NCBI RefSeq assembly: GCF_040567655.1
Contig: NZ_JBEXAC010000002.1
Location: 3,156,631-3,220,630 of the forward strand
Source of the DNA: Chitinophaga sp. H8
GTDB lineage: Bacteria; Bacteroidota; Bacteroidia; Chitinophagales; Chitinophagaceae
Length of the DNA stretch: 64,000 bases
Direction of reading: 5' to 3'
Below are positions 16,057-25,456 of this stretch, one piece after another (position 1 is the first letter of the stretch; each line of letters begins with the position of its first letter). Below the pieces are notes generated by a model. It was not told the DNA's origin, did not search any database, and saw only the letters and a program-made list of their open reading frames with translations. A program made the translations under genes and the position numbers.

Positions 16057-17892
16057 TTATTCTACGGTTACTGATTTCGCCAGATTCCTTGGCTTGTCTA
16101 CATCCAGCCCTTTGAGTACGCCAATATGATAAGCAAGCAGCTGCAACGGGATAACAGATATCATAGGGGCTACCAGCTCATCTGCTTCAGGCACTACAAT
16201 GATATCATCTGCCATTCCCGGAATAATAGTGTCCCCTTCTGTAATGACAGCAATTACTTTACCTTTACGGGCTTTTATTTCCTGTATGTTAGAAACTACC
16301 TTTTCATAATAACTATCCTTAGTAGCTACAAATACTACCGGCAGGTTTTCATCTACCAGGGCAATCGGACCGTGTTTCATTTCAGCAGCAGGGTAGCCTT
16401 CCGCATGTATGTAAGATATTTCCTTCAGTTTTAATGCCCCTTCCAGTGCTACCGGGAAATTATATCCGCGGCCCAGGTAGAGGAAATCGCGGGCATCTTT
16501 ATATTTGGCCGCAATGTTTTTTACCTGCTCATTCAGTTCCAGTGTGGTTGCCACTTTTTCCGGAACATTTTCCAACTCATCCAGTAAGTGTTGGAAGCGC
16601 TGTGGGGTAATAGCTCCTTTTTCTTTGGCTACCATTAAGCCTACCAGACAAAGTACGGCAAGCTGGGCGGTAAATGCTTTGGTGCTGGCTACGCCAATTT
16701 CAGGGCCTGCATGTGTATATGCACCGGCATGGGAGGCGCGGGCAATGGAAGAGCCTACTACATTACAGATACCAAGAATAATAGCTCCTTTTTCCTTGGC
16801 GCTTTCAATAGCTACCAGGGTGTCCGCTGTTTCGCCTGACTGTGATACTGCAATGATCACATCGCCGGGGCCCACTACAGGATTACGGTATCTGAACTCA
16901 GAAGCGTATTCTACTTCTACCGGAATGCGGCATAATTCTTCAATCATGTATTCTGCCACCAGGCCTGCATGCCAGGAGGTACCACATGCCACAATAATAA
17001 TGCGGTTAGCATTTTTAAGCATATCGGCATATTCGCGGATACCACCCATAGTAAGTGTTCCTTTTTTGGCATCCAGCCTGCCGCGCAAACTATCAAAAAT
17101 GGTTTGTGGCTGTTCAAATATTTCCTTGATCATGAAATGATCATAGCCACCTTTTTCGATAGCGGCAAGTTCTATATCCAGTTTCTGAATATAGGGTGTC
17201 TGTATTTCGTTGGAAATATTTTTGAGGATCAGTTCATCTTCCCTTAAAATGGCAATTTCGTAGTCGTTTACATAAACTACTTCTTTGGTGTATTCTACAA
17301 TAGGGGAAGCATCAGAAGCTAAAAAATGTTCTCCCTTACCAACACCAATTACCAGCGGGCTTCCTTTCCGGGCGGCGATGAGTGTACCAGGATTATCCTG
17401 ATCCACGATCAGGATTACATAGGCACCTACTACTCTTTTCAGTGCGATACGTAATGCTTCTTCTAAAGAACACTGATTACTTTTTTTGATTTCTTCAATG
17501 AAATGCATCAGCACTTCCGTATCCGTATCACTTTTAAAAACATGCCCAAGGTTTTGCAATTCTTTTTTGAGGTGAGCATAGTTTTCAATGATACCGTTAT
17601 GCACCATGGCGAGTTTACCATCACCGGAAATATGAGGATGGGCATTGGCATCACTGGGTTCGCCATGGGTAGCCCAGCGGGTATGACCGATGGCAATATG
17701 GCTATGCATATCCTTGCCAACAAGTTCTTCTTCCAGTAAGGCTACTTTTCCTTTTTTCTTGTATACCTGTAATCCGTTGTTGATAATGGCAACACCAGCG
17801 CTGTCATAACCGCGGTATTCCAGTCTTTTGAGGCCTTTTAGTACGATGGGGTAAGCTTCCCGTTGTCCTATGTAAGCTACGATTCCACACAT
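16057..17892 (-). CDS. glmS: glutamine--fructose-6-phosphate aminotransferase (isomerising)
   Basis: It makes glucosamine-6-phosphate, the entry to peptidoglycan and LPS amino sugars. The 611-residue protein has the glutaminase domain starting MCGIVAYIG, where Cys2 becomes the N-terminal nucleophile, with HTRWATHG and the HNGIIEN loop. It continues with two SIS isomerase domains (about 290-430 and 460-600), including SQSGETADT and the C-terminal DKPRNLAKSVTVE, which closes over the active site. No glmS ribozyme-like structure was recognised before it. Confidence 0.97.
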   Translation of the reverse strand: MCGIVAYIGQREAYPIVLKGLKRLEYRGYDSAGVAIINNGLQVYKKKGKVALLEEELVGKDMHSHIAIGHTRWATHGEPSDANAHPHISGDGKLAMVHNGIIENYAHLKKELQNLGHVFKSDTDTEVLMHFIEEIKKSNQCSLEEALRIALKRVVGAYVILIVDQDNPGTLIAARKGSPLVIGVGKGEHFLASDASPIVEYTKEVVYVNDYEIAILREDELILKNISNEIQTPYIQKLDIELAAIEKGGYDHFMIKEIFEQPQTIFDSLRGRLDAKKGTLTMGGIREYADMLKNANRIIIVACGTSWHAGLVAEYMIEELCRIPVEVEYASEFRYRNPVVGPGDVIIAVSQSGETADTLVAIESAKEKGAIILGICNVVGSSIARASHAGAYTHAGPEIGVASTKAFTAQLAVLCLVGLMVAKEKGAITPQRFQHLLDELENVPEKVATTLELNEQVKNIAAKYKDARDFLYLGRGYNFPVALEGALKLKEISYIHAEGYPAAEMKHGPIALVDENLPVVFVATKDSYYEKVVSNIQEIKARKGKVIAVITEGDTIIPGMADDIIVVPEADELVAPMISVIPLQLLAYHIGVLKGLDVDKPRNLAKSVTVE

Positions 17893-18041
17893 ATGGTTAA
17901 AATATTATTTGATGAGGTTTATCCTTGCAATATGCTATTTTTTTGTCAAAATACTATTGGTAATGGAGAAGAAAGGATAAAGATAACCGTATGATCACCA
18001 TTAGATTACGCGTGAGCAGGCGTTTTACGGGTATTGTTATT

Positions 18042-20417
18042 TTATTTTAAAAGTGTTTCGTCAAAGAGTTTTTTTATACGTTTATATTCATCGGTCCAGC
18101 TGCTTGGTGTGGTAAAACCATGATCTTCTACAGGAAATACTGCCAGTTCCCAATTATTTTTTCCCAGCTCAATCAACCTTTGGGTGAGCCTGACAATATC
18201 TTCAAAATGTACATTGGTATCCACCATTCCATGACACATCAGTAACCTGTTTTTTAATCCATTGGCATAATAGATAGGAGAGGAGCGGCGGTAGGCGATA
18301 CTATCAGTGTAGGGTTCGTTCAGAATATTGCTGGTATAACCATGGTTATAGTGGGCCCAGTCAGTAACAGACCGGAGTGCTGCGCCGGCTGCAAACACAT
18401 CTGGTGTGGTAAATAGTGCCATCAGCGTGATAAATCCGCCATAACTTCCTCCGTAGATACCTATACGTTTGGGATCAATCCCCATCTTGTCAGCCAGGTA
18501 CCTGGCACCATCTACCTGATCATCGAGGTCTTTACCGCCCATGTGCCGGTAGATGCCGGTGCGCCAGTTGCGGCCATAGCCGGCACTGCCCCGGTAATCC
18601 ATATCCAGTACGGTATATCCCTGATCAGTAAGCATATTGTGAAACATATATTCTCTGAAATAACTACTCCACCACCTGTGCGCATTCTGCAGATAACCGG
18701 CTCCATGTACAAATATGACTGCCGCACCATTCTTCTTGCCAGGTGCAGGCGTAAACAAGCGGGCATATACAGGAGCATTATCGCGGGCGGTAACTTTAAT
18801 TATTTCCGGTACCCGCCAGGCATAGGTATTGAATGCTGCGGACATGGCCTGGTGCGTGACTTGTATCGCTTTGGCACCTGGCTCATTTCGTTGCAGGTAC
18901 AATTCCCATGGTTTATTGGAAAAAGAATAACGGAAGGCAATCCACTTTTCGTCAGGGGAAATACTGGTTTCATGCGCCCCGGACATTTGGGTAAGCCGTT
19001 GTGGAGCACCTCCGTTAACCGCCAGCCGGTATAGTTGCTTTTCGCCGGGATCTACTTCATTGGTAATGATGTAGAAAAACTTTTTATCTGCCGATAACTG
19101 GGCTTCCTGTACCTCATAATTGCCGGTAGTTAATGCTGTTTTTTGTCCCGAATTAACGACCATTTTATACAAATGAGAATAACCACTGGTTTCAGATTGA
19201 AACCAGCAGGTGGTTTCATTTATCCAGCCCAGATTAGCACCGCCAAAGCTCCAGCCTATGCCTGGTCCTGCTATCCAGGCTTCATCCCGCTGACGGTCCA
19301 ATAGCTGAAGATTACCATTGGTGGCGTCCAGCAGCATTAACCAACGGTCTTTGTTATCCTGGGAACGGATATCTACCATCGCACGACTGCCTTCTGGCGA
19401 CCAATACGGTCCGTTAATAATAACTTCCCTGTCGGCCACTTTCTTAACAGCGGTATCTTTTGAGGGATAGTCTTTTACATAATCAGGTACATCTTTAATG
19501 CCGGGAATGGCAGCTGTTTTGATAGCCAATACAGTATCCTGCTGCCGGTCATAAATGAAACTCTCAAAAGTTCCCTGCGGTGCGCCTACTTTTTCCCTGG
19601 AGGGGATGTCGGTTGTAAAGCCGCTTTTAGTGACATAATCAGGTACAATAGTATTGCGGGCATTAGCAGGTGCTTTAAACAAAGTGTAAGTAACAAACCT
19701 GCCGTCCGGACTTATTGTTACATTCTGCAGGCGCTTGTCTTGTAAGTATAGCGCGCGCAATGGTATAGGGGCGTATGTTTTGTTGAAAGCTTTGGCAGCA
19801 TCTGATTTTTCCTGCCTGTCTTTCACAATTTGCAGTAACTCAGGTTGTTGCGCCTGTAACCATTTTTCCTGCTGGTTTAATACGGGTGGATTTTCATCTG
19901 GTTTATTACCTTTTTGAAAATTGGTCAGCTGGGTAGTCGTGCCATTTATTTTATCCCACAGGAAAAGATCATTATGCAGTTGATAAACAATCTGTTGATC
20001 TCCTTTCAGAAATAATGGATTGCTTTCCTGCGAGGTAGTTTGTGTAATGCGGATTGTTTTATCAGTGCTGATATTCAAAAGGTAAATATCTCCGTTGAGG
20101 CTGTAGGTAAGGAACGTTTTATTATTATTGTAAGTACCTTCGGCTTTGGCTTTGATGAAGGCTCTTGTTGATGCCGCTGTTTTATGAGGGAGTATTGTTT
20201 TAGTACTTGCAGCATATAATGAATCTGTGGGTGCTTTTTCGGGATTCCAGTCAAAATAAATGGTTTGGTTATCAGTTCCCCAAAATACATGATCCGGCGA
20301 AGTGCCTATCCATTTGGGATCCTGCATGATTTTCTCTACGGTAAGCGGGGTTATTTGTTGGGCAGCAACAGGGACGTATACAAATAAAATAATGATAAGA
20401 GGTAACCACTTTTTCAT
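18042..20417 (-). CDS. S9 family prolyl oligopeptidase (dipeptidyl peptidase IV-like), secreted
   Basis: A 791-residue serine peptidase with a signal peptide (about residues 1-19, ending VAA). The first ~500 residues make a beta-propeller-type domain with repeated blades. The alpha/beta-hydrolase domain has the nucleophile in GGSYGG (near residue 655), the Asp in HGMVDTNVHFED (near 730) and the His in EDHGF (near 765). The FVHGAGYLQNAHRWW segment forms the oxyanion region. It likely degrades proline-containing peptides outside the cytoplasm. Its start codon lies only 39 bp from that of the divergent gene at 20457. Confidence 0.9.
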   Translation of the reverse strand: MKKWLPLIIILFVYVPVAAQQITPLTVEKIMQDPKWIGTSPDHVFWGTDNQTIYFDWNPEKAPTDSLYAASTKTILPHKTAASTRAFIKAKAEGTYNNNKTFLTYSLNGDIYLLNISTDKTIRITQTTSQESNPLFLKGDQQIVYQLHNDLFLWDKINGTTTQLTNFQKGNKPDENPPVLNQQEKWLQAQQPELLQIVKDRQEKSDAAKAFNKTYAPIPLRALYLQDKRLQNVTISPDGRFVTYTLFKAPANARNTIVPDYVTKSGFTTDIPSREKVGAPQGTFESFIYDRQQDTVLAIKTAAIPGIKDVPDYVKDYPSKDTAVKKVADREVIINGPYWSPEGSRAMVDIRSQDNKDRWLMLLDATNGNLQLLDRQRDEAWIAGPGIGWSFGGANLGWINETTCWFQSETSGYSHLYKMVVNSGQKTALTTGNYEVQEAQLSADKKFFYIITNEVDPGEKQLYRLAVNGGAPQRLTQMSGAHETSISPDEKWIAFRYSFSNKPWELYLQRNEPGAKAIQVTHQAMSAAFNTYAWRVPEIIKVTARDNAPVYARLFTPAPGKKNGAAVIFVHGAGYLQNAHRWWSSYFREYMFHNMLTDQGYTVLDMDYRGSAGYGRNWRTGIYRHMGGKDLDDQVDGARYLADKMGIDPKRIGIYGGSYGGFITLMALFTTPDVFAAGAALRSVTDWAHYNHGYTSNILNEPYTDSIAYRRSSPIYYANGLKNRLLMCHGMVDTNVHFEDIVRLTQRLIELGKNNWELAVFPVEDHGFTTPSSWTDEYKRIKKLFDETLLK

Positions 20418-20456
20418 GGCAGTGCTTTATTTTGTTGTAGATTAAATGTAGCTAAA

Positions 20457-21005
20457 ATGACCAGATATTTTGTTTTGCTGCTGCTTTTTGTGGCTTGCCA
20501 GCCCAAATCGCCGGCGCATCAGTCCATACCGGTCACAGAAGACAGCACTTTTCTTACAGGCACCTTTTTTGTGGTCAGACATGCAGAAACTGAGTCCGGA
20601 AAAAATCCTGCTTTATCCTTGCAGGGGCAGCAAAGGGCAGGGGCATTGTACCACTTACTCAAAGATTCAGGGATCGCTAAGATATATACCACCACTTATG
20701 AAAGGAGTATTCAAACTGCCGATTCCATGCGATTACAGCTACACCTGGATACCGTGTTCTATGCTGCGGATACTACCGGAGAATCACTGATTTATGAAAT
20801 CTCCAGGCATGGCGACTGGGGAAAGCGCTTGCTGGTAATTGGGCATAGTAATACTCTCCTGCCTATTATACATACCCTGAAAGCCAACCCTTTGGTAGAT
20901 TCTATCGGAAGGGCCGATTTTAGTAACCTGTTCATCGTTCATAAATACCGGGATAATTCCCTCCTTGAGCATAAACATTACGAAGGATATAACGGAAAAA
21001 GATAA
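20457..21005 (+). CDS. histidine phosphatase family lipoprotein
   Basis: A 182-residue member of the phosphoglycerate mutase/SixA-like superfamily. The phosphohistidine motif is FVVRHAETE (RHxE) near residue 40, and the second histidine is in VIGHSNTL near residue 128. The N-terminus is hydrophobic with a lipobox (FVAC), so it should be an envelope lipoprotein. The substrate is unknown; family members act on sugar phosphates, phosphohistidine proteins or phosphate esters. It is divergent from the S9 peptidase gene with a very short shared upstream region. Confidence 0.85.
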   Translation: MTRYFVLLLLFVACQPKSPAHQSIPVTEDSTFLTGTFFVVRHAETESGKNPALSLQGQQRAGALYHLLKDSGIAKIYTTTYERSIQTADSMRLQLHLDTVFYAADTTGESLIYEISRHGDWGKRLLVIGHSNTLLPIIHTLKANPLVDSIGRADFSNLFIVHKYRDNSLLEHKHYEGYNGKR

Positions 21006-21123
21006 ACTATATACGGATTTGCATGCTATACCGGCACATATACATTACTTTGTATTGGTGAGCAATGATCGTTTATCATTGTATAGATAAGCAGGATTGC
21101 CTATTAACAAATAAAGTAAAATA

Positions 21124-22353
21124 ATGTACCGGTATTGGTTTTTATTGCTTTTTTTACCACTCACAGGTTTAGCCCAGAAAAATATGTTGTATTTAAATAA
21201 GAACAATGAAATCACTGCAGCTAAGAGTGATTATGTATGTCAGAAAAATGAACAACTGTCTAAAGGATATAGCAATTGCTATGATTGTTTTGACAATACG
21301 CAACAGCTGGTAAAACAGCTCAATACCCAATTGTATATTACAAATGCAGTTATGGAAAATGACAACAAACCATTTGTGGGTCATTTGGGAGAGCAAGGTG
21401 TTTTTTTATTGGGAGTATATAAAAATGGAAAACCCTACAATGGCTTTTTTAAGCATAAGACGAAGTCGGGTGAATGGCTGATATACGATTTTTATAAAGA
21501 TGGACAACGAACATCTCAGGTGTTGAATGATCTTTACATGACGATGAAAGCGGAGAAAGATGATCAGATTACTGCCACTACCCTGAATGTTAAAAATACG
21601 TTTGCCGATGGCGTATTGGAAAATGGATTGGCTATCATTCCTGCAAGTGTACAGGGTGGGGTAGCGGAAATTGTGCAGTATGTCAGGAATAAAAAAACTA
21701 CCGTTTACACCATCGGCCTTTTTGCCATGCATTATGGGGAGTTTATTAATGTCAGCCATATTGAGAATGGGTACAAGATAGCGAGTTTTGGAAAGAACAG
21801 CGTAAGCATTACTTATCACCCTAATGGCAGGAAGATAGAAAGTTTTGATCGCAATGGCCGGTTGAAAAATACGGTGAATTTTTCTCATCATCCATTCGCC
21901 CAACAGGAGGGAGTAGATAAGCAACGGTCTTTTTCTTATTTCAGGAAAAACCATCAGTTGTATATAGAGCAGGCAACAGATGCGGCGCAGTTAATGGCTT
22001 TTCATGAATTGGCAGAAGATAATGATGGCAGCAGCGTTGTATCCCGGATGGCACTAAGCTTTTTGCGCAATACGCCCTCTCTGGAGGTAGAGGACCTGCA
22101 GTATTTTGTTGCAAACATGTATTTTAAGGATGACGATTTTCTGGGTACCTGTGAATCCTGGGATGGGAAAATTTATGGGATGATGTATCAGAAGGGGGCC
22201 AAAGAAGGAACTTATACACTTACCATGTATGAGGAAGGAAAAGTAGTAACGAAGCCGGAATTAGTAATAGTAGATCAAACGGTAGATGAAATAGCAGCGG
22301 CTTTTAAATTGATCCGGCAAAAACAAGCGATGACAGAAGAAGACGGGGAATAA
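21124..22353 (+). CDS. secreted protein with YwqK/MORN-like NG repeats, function unknown
   Basis: A 409-residue protein with a signal peptide (MYRYWFLLLFLPLTGLAQ, cut near residue 18). Several short segments have the form tyr-x-NG-x-aromatic (YKNGKPYNGFF, YKDGQRTSQ, YHPNGRKIESFDRNGRLKN), like the MORN-related repeats of YwqK-type proteins. Four cysteines cluster near residues 38-60 and could form disulfides. The C-terminal third is acidic and helical. No enzyme motif was recognised. It stands alone between the histidine phosphatase and the convergent mgtE gene. Confidence 0.65.
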   Translation: MYRYWFLLLFLPLTGLAQKNMLYLNKNNEITAAKSDYVCQKNEQLSKGYSNCYDCFDNTQQLVKQLNTQLYITNAVMENDNKPFVGHLGEQGVFLLGVYKNGKPYNGFFKHKTKSGEWLIYDFYKDGQRTSQVLNDLYMTMKAEKDDQITATTLNVKNTFADGVLENGLAIIPASVQGGVAEIVQYVRNKKTTVYTIGLFAMHYGEFINVSHIENGYKIASFGKNSVSITYHPNGRKIESFDRNGRLKNTVNFSHHPFAQQEGVDKQRSFSYFRKNHQLYIEQATDAAQLMAFHELAEDNDGSSVVSRMALSFLRNTPSLEVEDLQYFVANMYFKDDDFLGTCESWDGKIYGMMYQKGAKEGTYTLTMYEEGKVVTKPELVIVDQTVDEIAAAFKLIRQKQAMTEEDGE

Positions 22354-22373
22354 TGCTCCGTCTTCCGGGTATC

Positions 22374-23753
22374 TTAAAGTAGTATGCCTCTCATAAAGGC
22401 AAATGCTACGGAGAAATAAATCAGTAGTCCGGTTACGTCCACCAAGGTGGCCACAAATGGAGCAGAAGAGGTAGCAGGGTCAGCCCCAAGTTTTTTCAGT
22501 ATCAATGGCAGCATGGAGCCGGAAAGGGTACCCCAAAGTACTACCCCAACCAGTGATACCCCAACGGTTGCTCCGATTAAAGGAGCATGCGGGCCATAAG
22601 TCGTAGGTTTGATGGCATTCCAGAGCATAATTCGGGTAAATCCGATAATGCCCAGGATGCTGCCTAATAACAGGCCGGAAGATATTTCTCTGCGCATCAC
22701 CCGCCACCAGTCACTCAACGTGATTTCTCCCAGTGCCATTGCCTGGATAATAAGTGTGGAAGCCTGTGAACCACTGTTTCCTCCGCTGGAAATAATAAGG
22801 GGTACGAATAGTGCCAGTACTACTGCTTTAGCAATTTCATCTTCAAAAAATGCCATGGCCGTAGCAGTGAGCATTTCACCGATGAAAAGCACTACCAGCC
22901 ACCCGGCTCTCTTTTTAACCAGCTTCAGTAAGGGCATGTCGAGGTAAGGCTCATCCAATGCCTCGGTACCACCAATCTTTTGAATATCTTCTGTATGTTC
23001 CTCGTTGGCAATCCAGAGCATATCATCAATGGTAACAATCCCTAACAGGATGCCCTGATCATCCACTACCGGAAGGGCCACCCGGTTTTCCATCCGGAAT
23101 ACCTGGATCGCTTCTTCCTGATCATCATTGGCGTGAAGGGTAACAAAACGGTCATCCATTAGGGTATGTACTACTGTATCCGGTGATACCAGTAAAAACT
23201 CTCTGATCCGGAAATCATCCAGTAAGCGGCCTTTGTCATCAATTACATAAATTACATCAATGGTTTCACTGTCTTTCCCATATTCCCGGATATAGTTTAA
23301 TACCTGCCCTACTGTCCATTCTTCCCTGACTGCAATGTAGTCGGGGGTCATGATACGGCCTACGCTGTTTTCACGATAGCCCAGGAGTGACAAGGTGATT
23401 TTTCTTTCTTCAGGATCCAGTAGTTTAATGAGTTCTTTTACAGCCTCACTGGGTAATTCTTCGAGGAAGGCGGTACGGTCATCCGCAGGCAGCTCATTCA
23501 TGAGTTCCGCAATTTTAGCTGCAGACAATGACCGGATCACATCTTCCTGCTGGGGAAATTCCAGGATACGGAAAGCCGCAGCAGCACGGCCGATGGACAG
23601 ATGATTGATAATCGCTCCCGCATCTTCCGGCAGTTCATGAATTAATTCAGCAATATCTGTAATAAGCTGGTCATCCAGGTATACACTTAATTCACGGAAA
23701 TTGCTTTCATCCGCTAATGTCCTGAACTTTTCCAGTAGTGCTTCGTTTTCCAT
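22374..23753 (-). CDS. mgtE: magnesium transporter
   Basis: A 459-residue MgtE Mg2+ channel. The order is the usual one: an acidic superhelical N domain (to about residue 130) with repeats such as LPADDRTAFLEELP, a CBS pair (about 135-260) that senses Mg2+, then five membrane helices carrying the family signature PLIISSGGNSGSQAST. I start at MENEALLEKF (23753); the longer frame upstream begins within the neighbouring bestrophin gene and adds 33 residues unlike the family. The gene ends 21 bp from the convergent gene at 21124. Confidence 0.95.
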   Translation of the reverse strand: MENEALLEKFRTLADESNFRELSVYLDDQLITDIAELIHELPEDAGAIINHLSIGRAAAAFRILEFPQQEDVIRSLSAAKIAELMNELPADDRTAFLEELPSEAVKELIKLLDPEERKITLSLLGYRENSVGRIMTPDYIAVREEWTVGQVLNYIREYGKDSETIDVIYVIDDKGRLLDDFRIREFLLVSPDTVVHTLMDDRFVTLHANDDQEEAIQVFRMENRVALPVVDDQGILLGIVTIDDMLWIANEEHTEDIQKIGGTEALDEPYLDMPLLKLVKKRAGWLVVLFIGEMLTATAMAFFEDEIAKAVVLALFVPLIISSGGNSGSQASTLIIQAMALGEITLSDWWRVMRREISSGLLLGSILGIIGFTRIMLWNAIKPTTYGPHAPLIGATVGVSLVGVVLWGTLSGSMLPLILKKLGADPATSSAPFVATLVDVTGLLIYFSVAFAFMRGILL

Positions 23754-23812
23754 ATTCCTTTGACTCTGTGAACGAAAGTAAACAATAATAAAGATGCTGC
23801 CAGAGCAATACC

Positions 23813-24691
23813 CTACAATATTTCGGATACATGTTTGCGGATATTGGCGCAAATAGTATCTGCCGGGAGGTCGTTAGCATCCAGGCCAAACGGGTCCTCT
23901 ATTTCTTCGGCAATTAACTCCAGACTGGCCAATACATAAAATATAAATACCACCATGGGGATAATCAGGTACCCTAAGCCAAAAACGTACCCAAATGGCA
24001 TCGTCATTACATAAAAGAAGATAAACTTTTTTATAAATACGCTATAGGAAAAAGGAATAGGGGTGTTCTTGATCCGTTCACAGGCGCCGCATACATCCGT
24101 GAAGGATTGTAGTTCCTGGTTAATGACAATCAGCTGGTCGCCCGTAATGTGATTTTGCCGGTATAATTCATGTATCCTGTTCATTAGCATTATGGCGGCC
24201 TGATTAGGAACGTGTTTTCCCAGGTCTGGGTTAAAGGGGATATCTCCGGGCAGGGGCATTATTTCTTCCGGTAAATAGGTATTGCGCAGGTGACTTTTAA
24301 GGCAAAAAGCATAATTGGGGATCATTACCTTAAAAAATGCTCTGGCAGCCGTGTCGGTAGCTGGCAGGATAGCCCCTAGTTTCATCGACAGGTTGCGGCT
24401 GCTGTTTACCAGAGTACCCCACTGCTTCCGGCCTTCATACCAGCGGTCATATGCAGTGTTGGTACGGAATACCAGCAGCAGGGAAATGACGAAGCCCAGT
24501 AATCCGTGTATGACAGAAATGTTTTTAAGGTCACTGTTCCCGGATAACTTCCATACTTCCAGTTCGAGAAACGCTACAAGTCCTGCATAAAGCGACAGGG
24601 CGATGAACATGGGGAATAGCTTCCGCACGGTATCCGCTTTGTGGATACGGAAAATAAAAGTAAACCACTCTTTTGGATTGTAATTGATCAT
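23813..24691 (-). CDS. bestrophin family ion channel
   Basis: A 292-residue membrane protein of the bacterial bestrophin (PF01062) family, which form pentameric ion channels. It has four hydrophobic helices and the diagnostic stretch FRTNTAYDRWYEGRKQWG after the second helix, plus FVIKKFIFFYV-like and MPFGYVFGLGYL segments further on. It is upstream of mgtE on the same strand with a 59-bp gap, so the two transport genes may be co-expressed. Selectivity (anion or sodium) cannot be told from sequence. Confidence 0.88.
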   Translation of the reverse strand: MINYNPKEWFTFIFRIHKADTVRKLFPMFIALSLYAGLVAFLELEVWKLSGNSDLKNISVIHGLLGFVISLLLVFRTNTAYDRWYEGRKQWGTLVNSSRNLSMKLGAILPATDTAARAFFKVMIPNYAFCLKSHLRNTYLPEEIMPLPGDIPFNPDLGKHVPNQAAIMLMNRIHELYRQNHITGDQLIVINQELQSFTDVCGACERIKNTPIPFSYSVFIKKFIFFYVMTMPFGYVFGLGYLIIPMVVFIFYVLASLELIAEEIEDPFGLDANDLPADTICANIRKHVSEIL

Positions 24692-24863
24692 ACGATTGTT
24701 TTAAAACACATGGAGCCCTGGTATGGCCCATCGTGGTATACTTATTGCTTTTGTCCTGAACCGGTTCCGGCCCTTTCGGGTTGCAAACCTAAAATTTTTA
24801 TGCCTGATTTTGATAACTTACTGCTTTACCTTTACTTTACGCCTTCTTTACTGATTTAGTGCT

Positions 24864-25253
24864 ATGATTAAGCCATACTTGTATATCGACAAAATAAAGG
24901 GCAAAGGCCGTGGGGTTTTTACAAAAGAAAATATCCCGGCGGGTACCTTGCTTGAAGTTTCTCCTGTGCTGGTATTGTCGTACGATGATACTGCCATAGT
25001 AGACAAAACAAAGCTGCATAACTATATTTTCCTGTGGGGATCACGGGAAACACGTTCCTGCGTGGCTTTAGGATATTGTTCCATCTATAACCACTCCTAC
25101 GAACCCAACTGTGAGTACGAGATGGACTTTGAGGCGGATACAATGAGTATCATGACCCGCCGCGAAATTAAAAAAGGTGAAGAACTTTGTATCAATTACA
25201 ATGGGGAGGTTACAGATACTTCCCCGGTTTGGTTTGATGTCAAAAAGAAATAA
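24864..25253 (+). CDS. stand-alone SET domain protein
   Basis: A 129-residue protein that is almost only a SET domain, the fold of protein lysine methyltransferases. Visible motifs: GRGVFTKENIPAGTLLE (residues 16-31), the cofactor-binding NHSYEPNC (76-83), and the pseudoknot-type INYNG (110-114). There is no post-SET cysteine cluster. The gene is divergent from the bestrophin gene. Bacterial SET proteins of this size occur widely, but their substrates are mostly unknown. A role on a DNA-binding or ribosomal protein would be a guess. Confidence 0.85.
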   Translation: MIKPYLYIDKIKGKGRGVFTKENIPAGTLLEVSPVLVLSYDDTAIVDKTKLHNYIFLWGSRETRSCVALGYCSIYNHSYEPNCEYEMDFEADTMSIMTRREIKKGEELCINYNGEVTDTSPVWFDVKKK

Positions 25254-25322
25254 TCCCGCTTTATTTCCTGAAGTGTAATACCAACTACCCACCCAAAAGA
25301 CTGGTTCCTGTTTTTTAAAGAT

Positions 25323-25391
25323 AATTATATAAGTGCTTATATAATTGCATAATATTTCCTATTATTGTGTTAAATTGTATAAGTGCTTATA
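25323..25391. promoter_or_regulatory. two matching palindromes, candidate MarR operators
   Basis: Copy 1 (25323-25346) has perfect 11-bp arms, AATTATATAAG and CTTATATAATT, around a TG. Copy 2 (25378-25391) has 6-bp arms TATAAG and CTTATA around the same TG. They share an identical core TATAAGTGCTTATATAA (copy 1 from 25328, copy 2 from 25378) and their centres lie 50 bp apart. Both are upstream of the MarR gene at 25457. Confidence 0.7.
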
Positions 25392-25456
25392 TAAATAGCG
25401 CTGACAGGGTTAACTTCGTTACAGTGCAATAGCACCCCTGCAATAAACAATAGCAT

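Noticed and set aside
16505..17140. A 211-codon open frame antisense to glmS
   Set aside because: It lies entirely inside a certain glmS gene on the other strand and its translation has no family signature or coherent composition.
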